Source: Oscillospiraceae bacterium (GTDB taxonomy: Bacteria; Bacillota_A; Clostridia; Oscillospirales; Oscillospiraceae). Taken from it: 64,000 bases of DNA. Below, in pieces: positions 35,691-43,912 of this stretch. A program made the position numbers and the translations under genes. The notes beneath the pieces are model-generated. The model worked only from the letters and a program-made list of their open reading frames with translations. It did not search any database and was not told the origin of the DNA. Location of the stretch: positions 62,001 to 126,000 of the forward strand of contig JAILOS010000050.1 in NCBI GenBank assembly GCA_024690695.1, written 5' to 3'. Every line of letters starts with the position of its first letter. The stretch's first letter is position 1.

Positions 35691-35719
35691 ATTATATCCT
35701 CAAACTGTTTTATAATCAA
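35691..35719 (-). promoter_or_regulatory. Sigma-A promoter for fba
   Basis: On the minus strand: TTGATT, 17-bp spacer, TATAAT, about 70 bases before the ATG. No equally clear promoter was found on the plus strand for the phosphofructokinase gene. Confidence 0.8.
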
Positions 35720-35785
35720 GAAGCACATTCCACAAATCAGGCAAAAATTTTAAACTTTCTATAAGTAAACGGAGGAACTGTTCAA

Positions 35786-37027
35786 ATGGATAAAAAACTG
35801 ATCGGCGCCTGTGTCTTCGCCCAGTCCGGCGGTCCGACGGCCGTTATCAACGCCAGCGCCTACGGCGTGATCCGCACGGCGCTCGACGCGGAAGAGATCA
35901 CGAAGGTCTACGGTGCGGCGCACGGGATCCGCGGCGTGCTGGACGACAAGCTGTACGTGATGGACGAGGAAGACCCGAAGGAGCTGGAGCTGCTGCTCCA
36001 CACGCCGTCTTCGGAGCTCGGCTCCTGCCGCTACAAGATGGCGGACCCCGAGAAGGACGACACGGATTACCGCCGCATCCTTGAGATCTTCAAGAAATAC
36101 AACGTTCGCTATTTCTTCTATAACGGCGGCAACGACTCGATGGATACCTGCAACAAAATCAGCCGTTTCATGGCGAATTCCGGCTATGAATGCCGCGTCA
36201 TGGGCGTGCCGAAGACCATTGACAACGATCTTTTCGGAACCGACCACTGCCCCGGCTTCCCCAGCGCGGCGAAATATATCGCGACCTCCTGCATGGAGAT
36301 CAGCAAGGATTCCCGCGTCTATGACAACGGCATGATCACGATCGTGGAGATCATGGGCCGTCACGCCGGCTGGCTCGCGGCAAGCTCCGCGCTCGCAAGC
36401 TACTTCGGCGCCGGTCCCGACCTGATCTATCTGCCCGAGACCGACTTCAATATGGACCAGTTCTTTGCGGACATCGAGCGCGTATACGAGGCGCAGGGCA
36501 AGGTCCTCGTCGCCGTATCCGAGGGCATCCACTACGCAGACGGCAGCTTCGTCTCCGAGGCAAAGACCTCCGCGACAGACGGCTTCGGTCACGCCCAGCT
36601 CGGCGGTCTGGCCGCAATGCTCGCCAACCTCGTCAAGGCGAAGACCGGCGCCAAGGTCCGCGGCATCGAGCTGAGCCTTCTGCAGCGCTGCGCTTCCCAT
36701 CTGGCCTCCAAAGTGGACGTCGACGAAGCCTTCGCCGCCGGCAAGCGCGCCGTTGAAGAAGCCGTTTCCGGCACCACCGGCTATATGGTCGCCTTCAAGC
36801 GCGTCATGGTCGACGGCCGCTACACCTGCGAGCTGGAGCTCCTCCCGCTCAGCAAGGTGGCAAACTTTGAAAAGAAGATCCCGCTCGAGTGGATCAACGA
36901 CGAGCACAACGGGGTCAAGCAGGCGTTTATTGATTACGCCCTTCCTCTGATCCAGGGAGAACCCGAGATCCCGAAGGAATATTCTCTCCCCCGCTACGCC
37001 AGGCTCAAGAAAGTGCTTGCCCGCTGA
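35786..37027 (+). CDS. PPi-type 6-phosphofructokinase
   Basis: Phosphorylates fructose-6-phosphate, probably with pyrophosphate. The nucleotide-binding loop is AQSGGPTAVINAS. The PPi signature is carried by YNGGNDSMDT and by Lys in VPKTIDNDLFGTDH, where ATP-dependent enzymes have Gly (GTIDND). ITIVEIMGRHAGWLAA and RGIELSLLQRC are further conserved blocks. 413 aa, with GGAGG ahead of the ATG. Phosphoryl-donor preference is inferred from these residues. Confidence 0.92.
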   Translation: MDKKLIGACVFAQSGGPTAVINASAYGVIRTALDAEEITKVYGAAHGIRGVLDDKLYVMDEEDPKELELLLHTPSSELGSCRYKMADPEKDDTDYRRILEIFKKYNVRYFFYNGGNDSMDTCNKISRFMANSGYECRVMGVPKTIDNDLFGTDHCPGFPSAAKYIATSCMEISKDSRVYDNGMITIVEIMGRHAGWLAASSALASYFGAGPDLIYLPETDFNMDQFFADIERVYEAQGKVLVAVSEGIHYADGSFVSEAKTSATDGFGHAQLGGLAAMLANLVKAKTGAKVRGIELSLLQRCASHLASKVDVDEAFAAGKRAVEEAVSGTTGYMVAFKRVMVDGRYTCELELLPLSKVANFEKKIPLEWINDEHNGVKQAFIDYALPLIQGEPEIPKEYSLPRYARLKKVLAR

Positions 37028-37044
37028 TCTCATCCTTTTGTGCA

Positions 37045-37078
37045 AAATGACCGTCCGGTTTTCTCCGGGCGGTCATTT
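37045..37078. terminator. Bidirectional terminator between phosphofructokinase and the surface operon
   Basis: A 14-base inverted repeat with one mismatch (AAATGACCGTCCGG / CCGGGCGGTCATTT) between convergent genes, with T runs outside the stem on both strands. Confidence 0.88.
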
Positions 37079-37081
37079 CGT

Positions 37082-38554
37082 TTATAATTCTTTTCTGTAA
37101 GACCATTTATGCGACTGCACTTCGTCCAGCATGAACATATCGATGTACTCTTTGTCGCTCCAGTATTTAAACCACTGCATTTCCGGATCAAAAACGTAGG
37201 TCGTTCCGTCGAGCTCCAGTTCGCACCAGCCGTGCATGCGTCCGGCTATCGTGCCGGAAAAGGCGGTCATATCGTAGCCCATCGCTCTGCAAAGCTCACA
37301 GTAGGTGCCGGCATAGGCGTAACAGTTGCCGTAGCCCGTCTCGAGCATTTTGTAGGCCTCCTGAACCGACCATCCCTGTTCGCCGATCTCATAAAACGAG
37401 CCCTTGCGGTAACTGCAGTTGCTCAGGATGTAATCATACGCTGCACGCAGCCTCTGAACGTCATCCATGTCCTTGTCCGTGATGCTTTCCAGGATCCTTC
37501 GGAGCATACGGTCGAGCTCTTCGTTTCCGGACGTGTATCTTCCGTACTTATCGAAGCGGAAACCGTTGATCTCTCCGTTTTTCAGATAAGTCCCGTCCTT
37601 CTGAATATAGCGAAGAACAGAGCCGTCGAAGGAAAAGCCTTCTTCTTTCGAGAGGTCGGGTACATGGAGCGCCTGAAGATCGGCTCCCGCATAGTCGCTG
37701 CCCGCCGCAGCCAGCATCTGCGCATAATCGGGATCATCCAGCGATACGTCGGGGATAATGCGCAAATCGTCCTCTCGAAGCTCCGTATCTCTGCCGACGA
37801 CGCGGATCAGGATCATCGCCGCTTCACGGCGCGTCAGCGTTTTATCCGGTTCAACGGCGCCGTTTGCGCCGGGCTTGATCCATCCGCGCTGAACGGCCAG
37901 ACAGAAAGCGGCGTATTCTGGCGCGTCTTCAGCTAAATCGGAGAATGCGGACGTCTCGGCCGTCGGCGGGAAAAAGGCCGCCAGCATCGAAATCAGTTCG
38001 CTCTTTTTCAGCGCGTTTTCTGGGCCGAACGTCTCTCCTTCCACGACGCCGAGCGTCTTGAGGACGTTCGCCGATTCGCCGTAAGCATTTTCCGCTTCCA
38101 GATCGGAAAACCGCTCCACCGCTTCCACGGGCAAAGCCAGCAGCGAGACCAGAACGTCCGCGGCTTCGGCGTGCGTCATCGGCTCGTCCGGCCGCAGTTC
38201 CCCTTTTGCGTTCTCCTGCAGCAGCGGGATCGAAGCGTCCGACTTCAGCGCGACGGCATATACCGCGGAATAATACAGGTCGCCGTCAGCGATAACGGGA
38301 TCCCGCAGCTCGATCTTCCCGTCCGGGCCGCGCCACCCGATAAAGGTGTAGTTTTCGATCGCTTCGCCATCCGGCAGATGAACGTCCGACCCCCTGCCGA
38401 TCTTTTCAACGGTTTCTCCGTCCGGCCGGTACAGATGCAGATTGACCCAGGCGTAGTTCTTTACCGTCCGGATAAAATACACGGCGGCAGCCAGCGCGGC
38501 AATCGACAGCACGGCGAGCAGGATCGCAGTTTTTCGGTCAAAGGTTTTTTTCAT
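37082..38554 (-). CDS. Membrane-anchored SLH-repeat and transglutaminase-like protein
   Basis: A 490-residue extracytoplasmic protein. An N-terminal helix (about 10-30) anchors it. A small InlB-like beta region (GWRGPDGKIELRDPVIADG) is followed by S-layer homology modules (ELRPDEPMTHAEAADVLVSL; AVEPDKTLTRREAAMILIRV). The C-terminal 150 residues are transglutaminase-like with a Cys-His-Asp set: GYGNCYAYAGTYCELCRAMG, GRMHGWCELELDG and YVFDPEMQ. A cell-wall cross-linking or protease role is plausible; substrate unknown. It is the last gene of a minus-strand operon. Confidence 0.8.
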   Translation of the reverse strand: MKKTFDRKTAILLAVLSIAALAAAVYFIRTVKNYAWVNLHLYRPDGETVEKIGRGSDVHLPDGEAIENYTFIGWRGPDGKIELRDPVIADGDLYYSAVYAVALKSDASIPLLQENAKGELRPDEPMTHAEAADVLVSLLALPVEAVERFSDLEAENAYGESANVLKTLGVVEGETFGPENALKKSELISMLAAFFPPTAETSAFSDLAEDAPEYAAFCLAVQRGWIKPGANGAVEPDKTLTRREAAMILIRVVGRDTELREDDLRIIPDVSLDDPDYAQMLAAAGSDYAGADLQALHVPDLSKEEGFSFDGSVLRYIQKDGTYLKNGEINGFRFDKYGRYTSGNEELDRMLRRILESITDKDMDDVQRLRAAYDYILSNCSYRKGSFYEIGEQGWSVQEAYKMLETGYGNCYAYAGTYCELCRAMGYDMTAFSGTIAGRMHGWCELELDGTTYVFDPEMQWFKYWSDKEYIDMFMLDEVQSHKWSYRKEL

Positions 38555-38940
38555 TCCAATACTTCCTGTATGATTTCAGATTCGTTGTCGCGGTAGGTAT
38601 ATACGGTAAAATCTTCATAGATCAGTTCCCCGTCTTCTCCGCCGTCCGCAGACGCCGCGGCGTAGTCGAAGGAAAGCGGTTCGCCGAAAACGGAAACCAG
38701 CTCGGAGAGCTCTCTGCCGATAAACTGCCGCGCGAGGTCCGCCCGCTCTTCCGGGCTGAGCGCGTCAATTCCCGTTTCAGGGACGTCTTCTCCGCCGCTT
38801 TGATCCGTCGGCTCCGGTTCGGCAGGGCTTGCCGTCTCGTCTCCCGTACTCACGATGCGTTTGACGGTCACGCAGGCGCCGAGCGAGCAGAGCAGACAAA
38901 CGCAGAGGATGAACGCAAGGATTTTTGAGAACGATTTCAC
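38551..38940 (-). CDS. Small lipoprotein of unknown function
   Basis: A 129-residue protein with a lipoprotein signal ending in the lipobox LGAC (Cys23), an acidic Pro/Glu linker, and a compact domain (FIGRELSELVSVFGEPLSFD to YEDFTVYTYRDNESE). That domain recalls short beta-rich lipoproteins but I assign no family. It overlaps the SLH-transglutaminase gene by 4 bases (ATGA), so their products probably work together. Confidence 0.8.
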   Translation of the reverse strand: MKSFSKILAFILCVCLLCSLGACVTVKRIVSTGDETASPAEPEPTDQSGGEDVPETGIDALSPEERADLARQFIGRELSELVSVFGEPLSFDYAAASADGGEDGELIYEDFTVYTYRDNESEIIQEVLE

Positions 38941-38965
38941 GGAGCTCCTCCTTTTCGGCGCGTCG

Positions 38966-40339
38966 TCAGCCGACGGCTGCGTCCGTCAGCGTATAGGCGC
39001 AGGTGCCTCCGCTTCGGGACAATATCAGCCGCTCGGGTACGGCAAGTCCGGCGTCCAGCCAGGCGCTGAAGCCGTAACTGCCGTCATCAAGACGAACGAC
39101 GCAGCATTCATACCATCGCCCTTCACAGGCCAGATAAACGCCTCCGCAGTCCGACGGATCGAAAAGCGGGAGGCTTCCCGTATAGGAGACGAGACCCTTC
39201 CCTTCTCCGGCTCCATCCGTCTTCGTCAGCGCGACAGCTTCGCCGGTCTCCGCGGCCGCTCCGGTCTCCCTTGCGGCAGCGGGAAAGACCGCCGCCTTCT
39301 CCAGCAGCCAGGGGATGTTGCGCTCGACGAGCTCGATCAACACAGCGTCGATCCTTTCCGATTCGAGCGCGCACAGATCGTAGACGTCAGAGCGGGAGAA
39401 CAGCGCCTGCTCGAATTGATCCGCCAGATACGGATACAGCGCCGCGCCGAAGGAATCCCGATAGCACAGGAGCGTCCCTTCCGCTTCTTCGTTGTAGGAA
39501 CGGATCGTCAGCGCGTTTCCGCCGTTCGGGTCGCGTTCCGTTTCAAACCGGAAGCCCGGGCTGTAAACGCAGTCCTCTTCTCTCTCTTCTCCGCGCGGAA
39601 AAAGCATCTCGTACAGATCACCGGGATGCGGCGTCGTCTCCGAAAACGGGCCGTTAAAATAGTCTGAATCCCTTCCGAACGCAGCCAGCAGCGCGTCGGC
39701 CGCGAGGGCGGCGCCGCGGGCGTTCCAGTGAGAATCCGTCCTGAAATAAAGCACTTCCCTGTTTTGAAAAGCTCCGAACAAATCCGCGTAGTTCACGCCG
39801 GACCGCTCGAGCATCGGAATAAACCTTTCGGCGTTGGACAGGCTTCTGTCCCGTTCGGCAAAAGCCGGCATATGCTCCGGATACAGCGAGTTTTTATTCG
39901 GAGCGATCGTAAAGACGAAGGCCGTCCCCCGGCTTTCGGCATATTCCTGCATCAGAAGCAGGTTCCTGGCCGCCAGCCGGAGCTCTCCGTCGGACAGGCC
40001 GCGGCCGAGGTAGTCGTCCAGCGTCTTGGCGTAGTAGAGCCAGCCGTCGGTACCGAGAACGACCTGCTCTTCCACCGACGTTTGGAAAACCGAGGCGTTC
40101 AGCTTCGCCCAGGCGGTCAGCAGAGATTGCCGCAGGGCAAAGCGATCCGCAAAATAATCGGAAAACTGGGTCAGAACCCGCGCGTTCAAGCTGCCGTCGT
40201 CAGTTTTCAGCTGCGGCTTCGGAGAAAGCACCTCGTTGGCGGCTTCGCCGCTCGCCCCAAAAACCGCGATCCCGGCGGACGGGAGCAGGGATATCAAGAG
40301 AAAGAGCGCGATAAAAACCAGACTGATCGTTCGTTTCAC
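38966..40339 (-). CDS. AlgJ/AlgX-like SGNH (DHHW family) protein
   Basis: Predicted partner of the MBOAT protein in O-acylation of a surface polymer. An N-terminal anchor helix is followed by an SGNH-like hydrolase domain with TDSHWNARGA (the Asp/His motif) and YRDSFGAALYPYL, whose Ser is the likely nucleophile. A C-terminal beta-rich region of about 110 residues may bind glycan. 457 aa. The gene starts 15 bases after the MBOAT gene. The acceptor polymer is unknown. Confidence 0.85.
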   Translation of the reverse strand: MKRTISLVFIALFLLISLLPSAGIAVFGASGEAANEVLSPKPQLKTDDGSLNARVLTQFSDYFADRFALRQSLLTAWAKLNASVFQTSVEEQVVLGTDGWLYYAKTLDDYLGRGLSDGELRLAARNLLLMQEYAESRGTAFVFTIAPNKNSLYPEHMPAFAERDRSLSNAERFIPMLERSGVNYADLFGAFQNREVLYFRTDSHWNARGAALAADALLAAFGRDSDYFNGPFSETTPHPGDLYEMLFPRGEEREEDCVYSPGFRFETERDPNGGNALTIRSYNEEAEGTLLCYRDSFGAALYPYLADQFEQALFSRSDVYDLCALESERIDAVLIELVERNIPWLLEKAAVFPAAARETGAAAETGEAVALTKTDGAGEGKGLVSYTGSLPLFDPSDCGGVYLACEGRWYECCVVRLDDGSYGFSAWLDAGLAVPERLILSRSGGTCAYTLTDAAVG

Positions 40340-40354
40340 ATTCGTGCCCTCCCC

Positions 40355-41791
40355 TCAGAACTGAAAATAGATAAAGGGGTTGAACCCGCCGCGCGACAGG
40401 CTGAGGATCGACAGAAGATAGAGCCCGAGGCAAAGCGCGGAGCGAAGCGCCAGCGCGGCCGGCCCGCGAAGCCTTTCCGAAGCGGAGAAGCGCTCCCGCA
40501 GCTTCTCGGTCAATCGGCCGGAGAGCAGGATTGCGAGGATCAGCACGAAGACGCTCGCCGCGGAGAGCATCCGCCGCAGCTCGAAGGACGCGAAAGGAGC
40601 CGTCTGAAAACGGAACATCGCTCCGATCATCGTAAACGCGGAGGCGAGATCGTCCGCTCGGAAAACGACGAAAAGCAGCGTCACGGCAAGCAAGGTGTAA
40701 AGGCGGCAGAAAAAGCGGCCGAGCAGGCTGTTTTTCAGCTTGTCCGCCGGGATCGCGCCGACCCCTTCCAGACTGGACAGCACGCCGTGACCGAGGCCCC
40801 AGAAGACGAAGGTCCAGTTTGCACCGTGCCAGATGCCGGTGCAGAAAAAGACGATCAGCCGGTTCAGAGCGGCGCGGCCTCTCCCCTTCCGGTTGCCGCC
40901 GAGCGGGATATAGAGGTATTCCTTGAACCAGGACGACAGAGAGATGTGCCATCTTCTCCAAAAATCCCGGATCGAAAGCGCCGCGTAAGGCAGATTGAAG
41001 TTTTCGCGGATGCGGAAGCCGAACATGCGCGCCAGCCCGATGGCCATGTCGCTGTAGCCGCTGAAATCAAAGTAGATCTGCAGCGTATAGCAGACGGCGC
41101 CAAGCCAGGCCAGCCTCCAGTCGAGTCCCAGACCGGACGCGGGCAAAAACTCATTGAATACGCGATCAGCCGTCAGACCGACCGCGTTGGCGATCAGCAC
41201 CTTTTTGGAGAGGCCGACGATGAAGCGGCGGATGCCGGCAGCCGTCTCCTCGCCCGTGCAGTTCCTGTCGTCGATCTGTTCGGCGATATCGTGATATTTG
41301 ACGATCGGACCGGCGATCAGCTGCGGGAAGAAGGAGATGAACAGCAGGAGCTTCAAAAAGTCCTTCGTTCCGCTGTTTTTATCCCGATAGACGTCAATCG
41401 AGTAGGAAAGGCCCTGGAAGGTGAAAAAAGAAATGCCGATCGGCAGTTCGATCCCCGGCTGACGAATGGCAGCGCCAAAAAGCGCGTTCACGTTGGCGAC
41501 GGCGAAATCGGCATATTTGAAAACGCCGAGGATCAGCAGGTTCAGCGCCACGCACGCCGTGATGACCGCGCGGCGTCCGCGGGTCATCCGACCGAGAAGC
41601 AGGCCGGCGCCGTAGTTGATCAGGACGGATGCCAGGAACAGCGGCACGTACCAAAGCTGGCCAAAAGCGTAGAAAACCAGGCTCGCCGCGGCCAGAAGCG
41701 CGTTTTTCCAGCGCAGAGACGGAACGAACCGATAGAGAACGAAAACCGCGGGCAGAAAGATGAACAGAAAGATCGCCGAGCTGAAAACCAA
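40355..41791 (-). CDS. MBOAT family O-acyltransferase (AlgI/PatA-like)
   Basis: A multi-pass acyltransferase that passes acyl groups, usually acetyl, across the membrane to a surface glycan. The TTG start (MVFSSAIFLFIFLPAV) follows AAGGAGG. Conserved blocks are LPIGISFFTFQGLSYSIDVY, FFPQLIAGPIVKY, YFDFSGYSDMAIGLARMFG, FWRRWHISLSSWFKEYLYIP and the catalytic His of GIWHGANWTFVFWG. 478 aa. It heads the four-gene operon with the SGNH protein, a lipoprotein and the SLH-transglutaminase protein. Confidence 0.95.
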   Translation of the reverse strand: MVFSSAIFLFIFLPAVFVLYRFVPSLRWKNALLAAASLVFYAFGQLWYVPLFLASVLINYGAGLLLGRMTRGRRAVITACVALNLLILGVFKYADFAVANVNALFGAAIRQPGIELPIGISFFTFQGLSYSIDVYRDKNSGTKDFLKLLLFISFFPQLIAGPIVKYHDIAEQIDDRNCTGEETAAGIRRFIVGLSKKVLIANAVGLTADRVFNEFLPASGLGLDWRLAWLGAVCYTLQIYFDFSGYSDMAIGLARMFGFRIRENFNLPYAALSIRDFWRRWHISLSSWFKEYLYIPLGGNRKGRGRAALNRLIVFFCTGIWHGANWTFVFWGLGHGVLSSLEGVGAIPADKLKNSLLGRFFCRLYTLLAVTLLFVVFRADDLASAFTMIGAMFRFQTAPFASFELRRMLSAASVFVLILAILLSGRLTEKLRERFSASERLRGPAALALRSALCLGLYLLSILSLSRGGFNPFIYFQF

Positions 41792-41898
41792 ACGCTTGTC
41801 CTCCTTCCGTCGTTCCGCAAAATAATCTATACTTTTTTATTTTATCACTTCTGCTTCGCGTTTTCTACTCATTTTTGAAAAAAATAGAACTCTCCGCG

Positions 41899-41927
41899 TT
41901 GCAATCGCGCGCCGAGACGGATATAAT
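41899..41927 (+). promoter_or_regulatory. Sigma-A promoter with a dyad over the -10
   Basis: TTGCAA, 17-bp spacer, TATAAT. The -10 lies in the middle of an inverted repeat, ACGGATAT-A-ATATCCGT (41917-41933), which could be an operator. Confidence 0.75.
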
Positions 41928-41954
41928 ATCCGTATCGAAACGGAGGCCTGTGCT

Positions 41955-42641
41955 ATGGAATACAGCTTGTCCCATCCCTATATTTCGGTCGATTACGGCG
42001 GGCGTCCCAGCTACGGCGGCAGTCAGATGAAGTCCGGCTCCAAAACGGTTTCCGGGGCCGGCTGCGGTCTCGTCGCCGGGCTCGATCTGCTTCTCTATCT
42101 TCTTCGCGTCAACGGCGGCAGCTGCGGTTTTCCGATAGACAAGCTGACGGAGACTGAAAAGTCGCTGCCGGCCGGCGTCTATAATCTTGCTCTGAAAGAG
42201 CTGCGGCGCTGTCTCCCGCTGATCCCCGGCCACGGGATCAACGGTCTGTTCCTCTCGCTCGGGCTCAACGCTTTCTTTGTTCGTCACCGCCTTCCGTACT
42301 CGGTCTCCTGGGGCGTGCCGTATAAAAAGCTATGGCCGACGGTGCAGCGGATGCTGGAGCAGGATCTGCCCGTCGTCTTTTCGATCGGGCCGAATTTTCC
42401 TCGCATATGGAAACGCGAAAAGCTCGCTCTGTACGCGGAGCGTCCCGGCGGCGAGAAGACCGAGGCCGACCGCACGCAGGCTCATTACGTCACGGTGACC
42501 GGCATGGACGAGCGCTGGCTGCGCATTTCGTCCTGGGGCCGCATGTTCTACATCGACAAGGGCGAGTTTCTGCGCTTCGTGCAGGAAAGCAGCACGCGTC
42601 TTTTCAGCAATATCCTGGTCGTTCATAAAAAAGCCGTCTGA
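41955..42641 (+). CDS. Papain-fold (C39-like) cysteine protease candidate
   Basis: A 228-residue protein without signal peptide or membrane helix. GAGCGLVAGLDLLLYLL looks like the catalytic-Cys helix of C39/papain-fold proteins, and QAHYVTVTGMDERWLRISSW supplies the His-containing strand. The middle (LPYSVSWGVPYKKLW) has no recognised family. It is transcribed divergently from the MBOAT operon with its own promoter. Cysteine and histidine placement support a peptidase fold; activity and substrate are inference. Confidence 0.6.
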   Translation: MEYSLSHPYISVDYGGRPSYGGSQMKSGSKTVSGAGCGLVAGLDLLLYLLRVNGGSCGFPIDKLTETEKSLPAGVYNLALKELRRCLPLIPGHGINGLFLSLGLNAFFVRHRLPYSVSWGVPYKKLWPTVQRMLEQDLPVVFSIGPNFPRIWKREKLALYAERPGGEKTEADRTQAHYVTVTGMDERWLRISSWGRMFYIDKGEFLRFVQESSTRLFSNILVVHKKAV

Positions 42642-42656
42642 GGTACGGTATGTTCC

Positions 42657-42679
42657 GGAGCGGGGCGTCCCGCTCCTTT
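42657..42679. terminator. Hairpin between the convergent C39-like and cotJC genes
   Basis: An 8-bp stem GGAGCGGG / CCCGCTCC with a 4-base loop and three T on the plus strand. Confidence 0.6.
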
Positions 42680-42681
42680 GC

Positions 42682-43278
42682 TCAGCGGTCGAAAGCCGGG
42701 TTGACCGCGTAGAAATTCTTGCTGTTCATTTTGTCCATTGCCAGACGCAGCGTCTCGCCGAAGCGCTGGAAATGGACTACCTCCCTCTCCCGCAGATACC
42801 GGATCACGTTGCTCACGTCGGGATCGTCCGTCATGCGGAGGATGTTGTCGTAGGTCGTTCTGGCCTTCTGTTCAGCGGCCATGTCTTCGGTGAGATCGGT
42901 GATCACATCGCCCTTGACGCCGATCGAAGCCGCGCTCCAGGGGAAGCCGGAGGCCGCCGTCGGGTACACGCCGGCCGTGTGATCGACGAAATAGGCGTCG
43001 AAGCCCTTCCGCTTGATCTCCTCCGGGGTCATGCTGCGGGTGAGCTGATGCAGCACCGCGCCGACCATTTCGAGATGGCCGAGCTCCTCCGTTCCGATAT
43101 CCGTCAGCACGCCGGCCACCTCGGGATACGGCATGGCGTAACGCTGGCTGAGATAGCGCATCGAAGCGCCGAGCTCCCCGTCCGGGCCTCCGTATTGACT
43201 GACGATAAACTTTGCCAGAGCCGGGTTGGGGTTCTTGATCTTCACCGGGTACTGCAGCTTTTTCTCATATACGAACAC
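42682..43278 (-). CDS. cotJC: Spore coat protein CotJC (manganese catalase-like)
   Basis: CotJC is a ferritin-like di-manganese catalase homologue of the inner spore coat. The GTG start (MFVYEKKLQYPVKI) follows AAGGAGGG. Metal-binding pieces are YGGPDGELGASMRYLSQRYA, DIGTEELGHLEMVGAVLHQL and DMAAEQKARTTYDNIL with LREREVVHFQRF. 198 aa, complete. It starts 3 bases after the CotJA-CotJB fusion gene. Confidence 0.95.
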   Translation of the reverse strand: MFVYEKKLQYPVKIKNPNPALAKFIVSQYGGPDGELGASMRYLSQRYAMPYPEVAGVLTDIGTEELGHLEMVGAVLHQLTRSMTPEEIKRKGFDAYFVDHTAGVYPTAASGFPWSAASIGVKGDVITDLTEDMAAEQKARTTYDNILRMTDDPDVSNVIRYLREREVVHFQRFGETLRLAMDKMNSKNFYAVNPAFDR

Positions 43279-43281
43279 GTC

Positions 43282-43716
43282 TCAGCCCTCCTTCATCGCC
43301 GTGTATTCCCACGGCCAGGGTCCCTCGGTCCAGCTGAAGCTCCTGTCTCCGAGCTGATCGCACTTCATGACCGGGCCACACAGCTTCACGTACCGCTCGC
43401 GGCCTTCCCTGGCCATTGCGAGAAAAGTCTGATACAGGGCAAAGGCCTCCTTGTCGTCCGCGTGGGTATCAAGATACAGTCCGAGCTCGTCGCAGACGAA
43501 ATCGATCGCCATCAGCTCGGTCGTCGGGCAGGCCGGCAGATCGGGGTTGACGACGTTCATGAAAGGAAGGTCGAGGCCGGGAAACAGCGTGCCCCTGGAG
43601 AGCGCGTCTGAGTTCTCAAAGATCGGTTCGACGCTCCGCTGCCAGGGCGTAAGCGAAGTCGCCAGCGGGTATTCCTCCGGCAGCGAGCCCTTTCGGTAAT
43701 CCAGCTTTTTGTCCAA
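43282..43716 (-). CDS. CotJA-CotJB fusion spore coat protein
   Basis: A 144-residue protein joining two coat proteins that are separate in Bacillus. The N-terminal half (LTPWQRSVEPIFENSDALSR, then GTLFPGLDLPFMN) is CotJA-like. The C-terminal half (ELMAIDFVCDELGLYLDTH, then EGPWPWEYTAMKEG) is CotJB-like. The TTG start is set by GGGAGG seven bases upstream. It precedes cotJC, as in the cotJABC operon, and should be mother-cell expressed. Confidence 0.88.
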   Translation of the reverse strand: MDKKLDYRKGSLPEEYPLATSLTPWQRSVEPIFENSDALSRGTLFPGLDLPFMNVVNPDLPACPTTELMAIDFVCDELGLYLDTHADDKEAFALYQTFLAMAREGRERYVKLCGPVMKCDQLGDRSFSWTEGPWPWEYTAMKEG

Positions 43717-43912
43717 TTTGATTCCTCCCAGGTCCAAATGAGCGAGTCGGCCTGCGGCCGCCGCCGCTCATGCCATTTTATGCAGGTCGCCGCAGGGCGG
43801 ACTCCCCTTTCGGAGCGCGCCGTCGGCTTCTCCCTTCGATTATTCGAAACGCTCTTTCTTTTTTCCGCTTTGCGGTGTATAACATACTTATCCCGGAATT
43901 AGGTGAAGCTAT

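Noticed and set aside
39728..41878. Plus-strand open frame opposite the MBOAT and SGNH genes
   Set aside because: It is a charged, low-complexity antisense translation, whereas the minus strand carries MBOAT and SGNH catalytic motifs.
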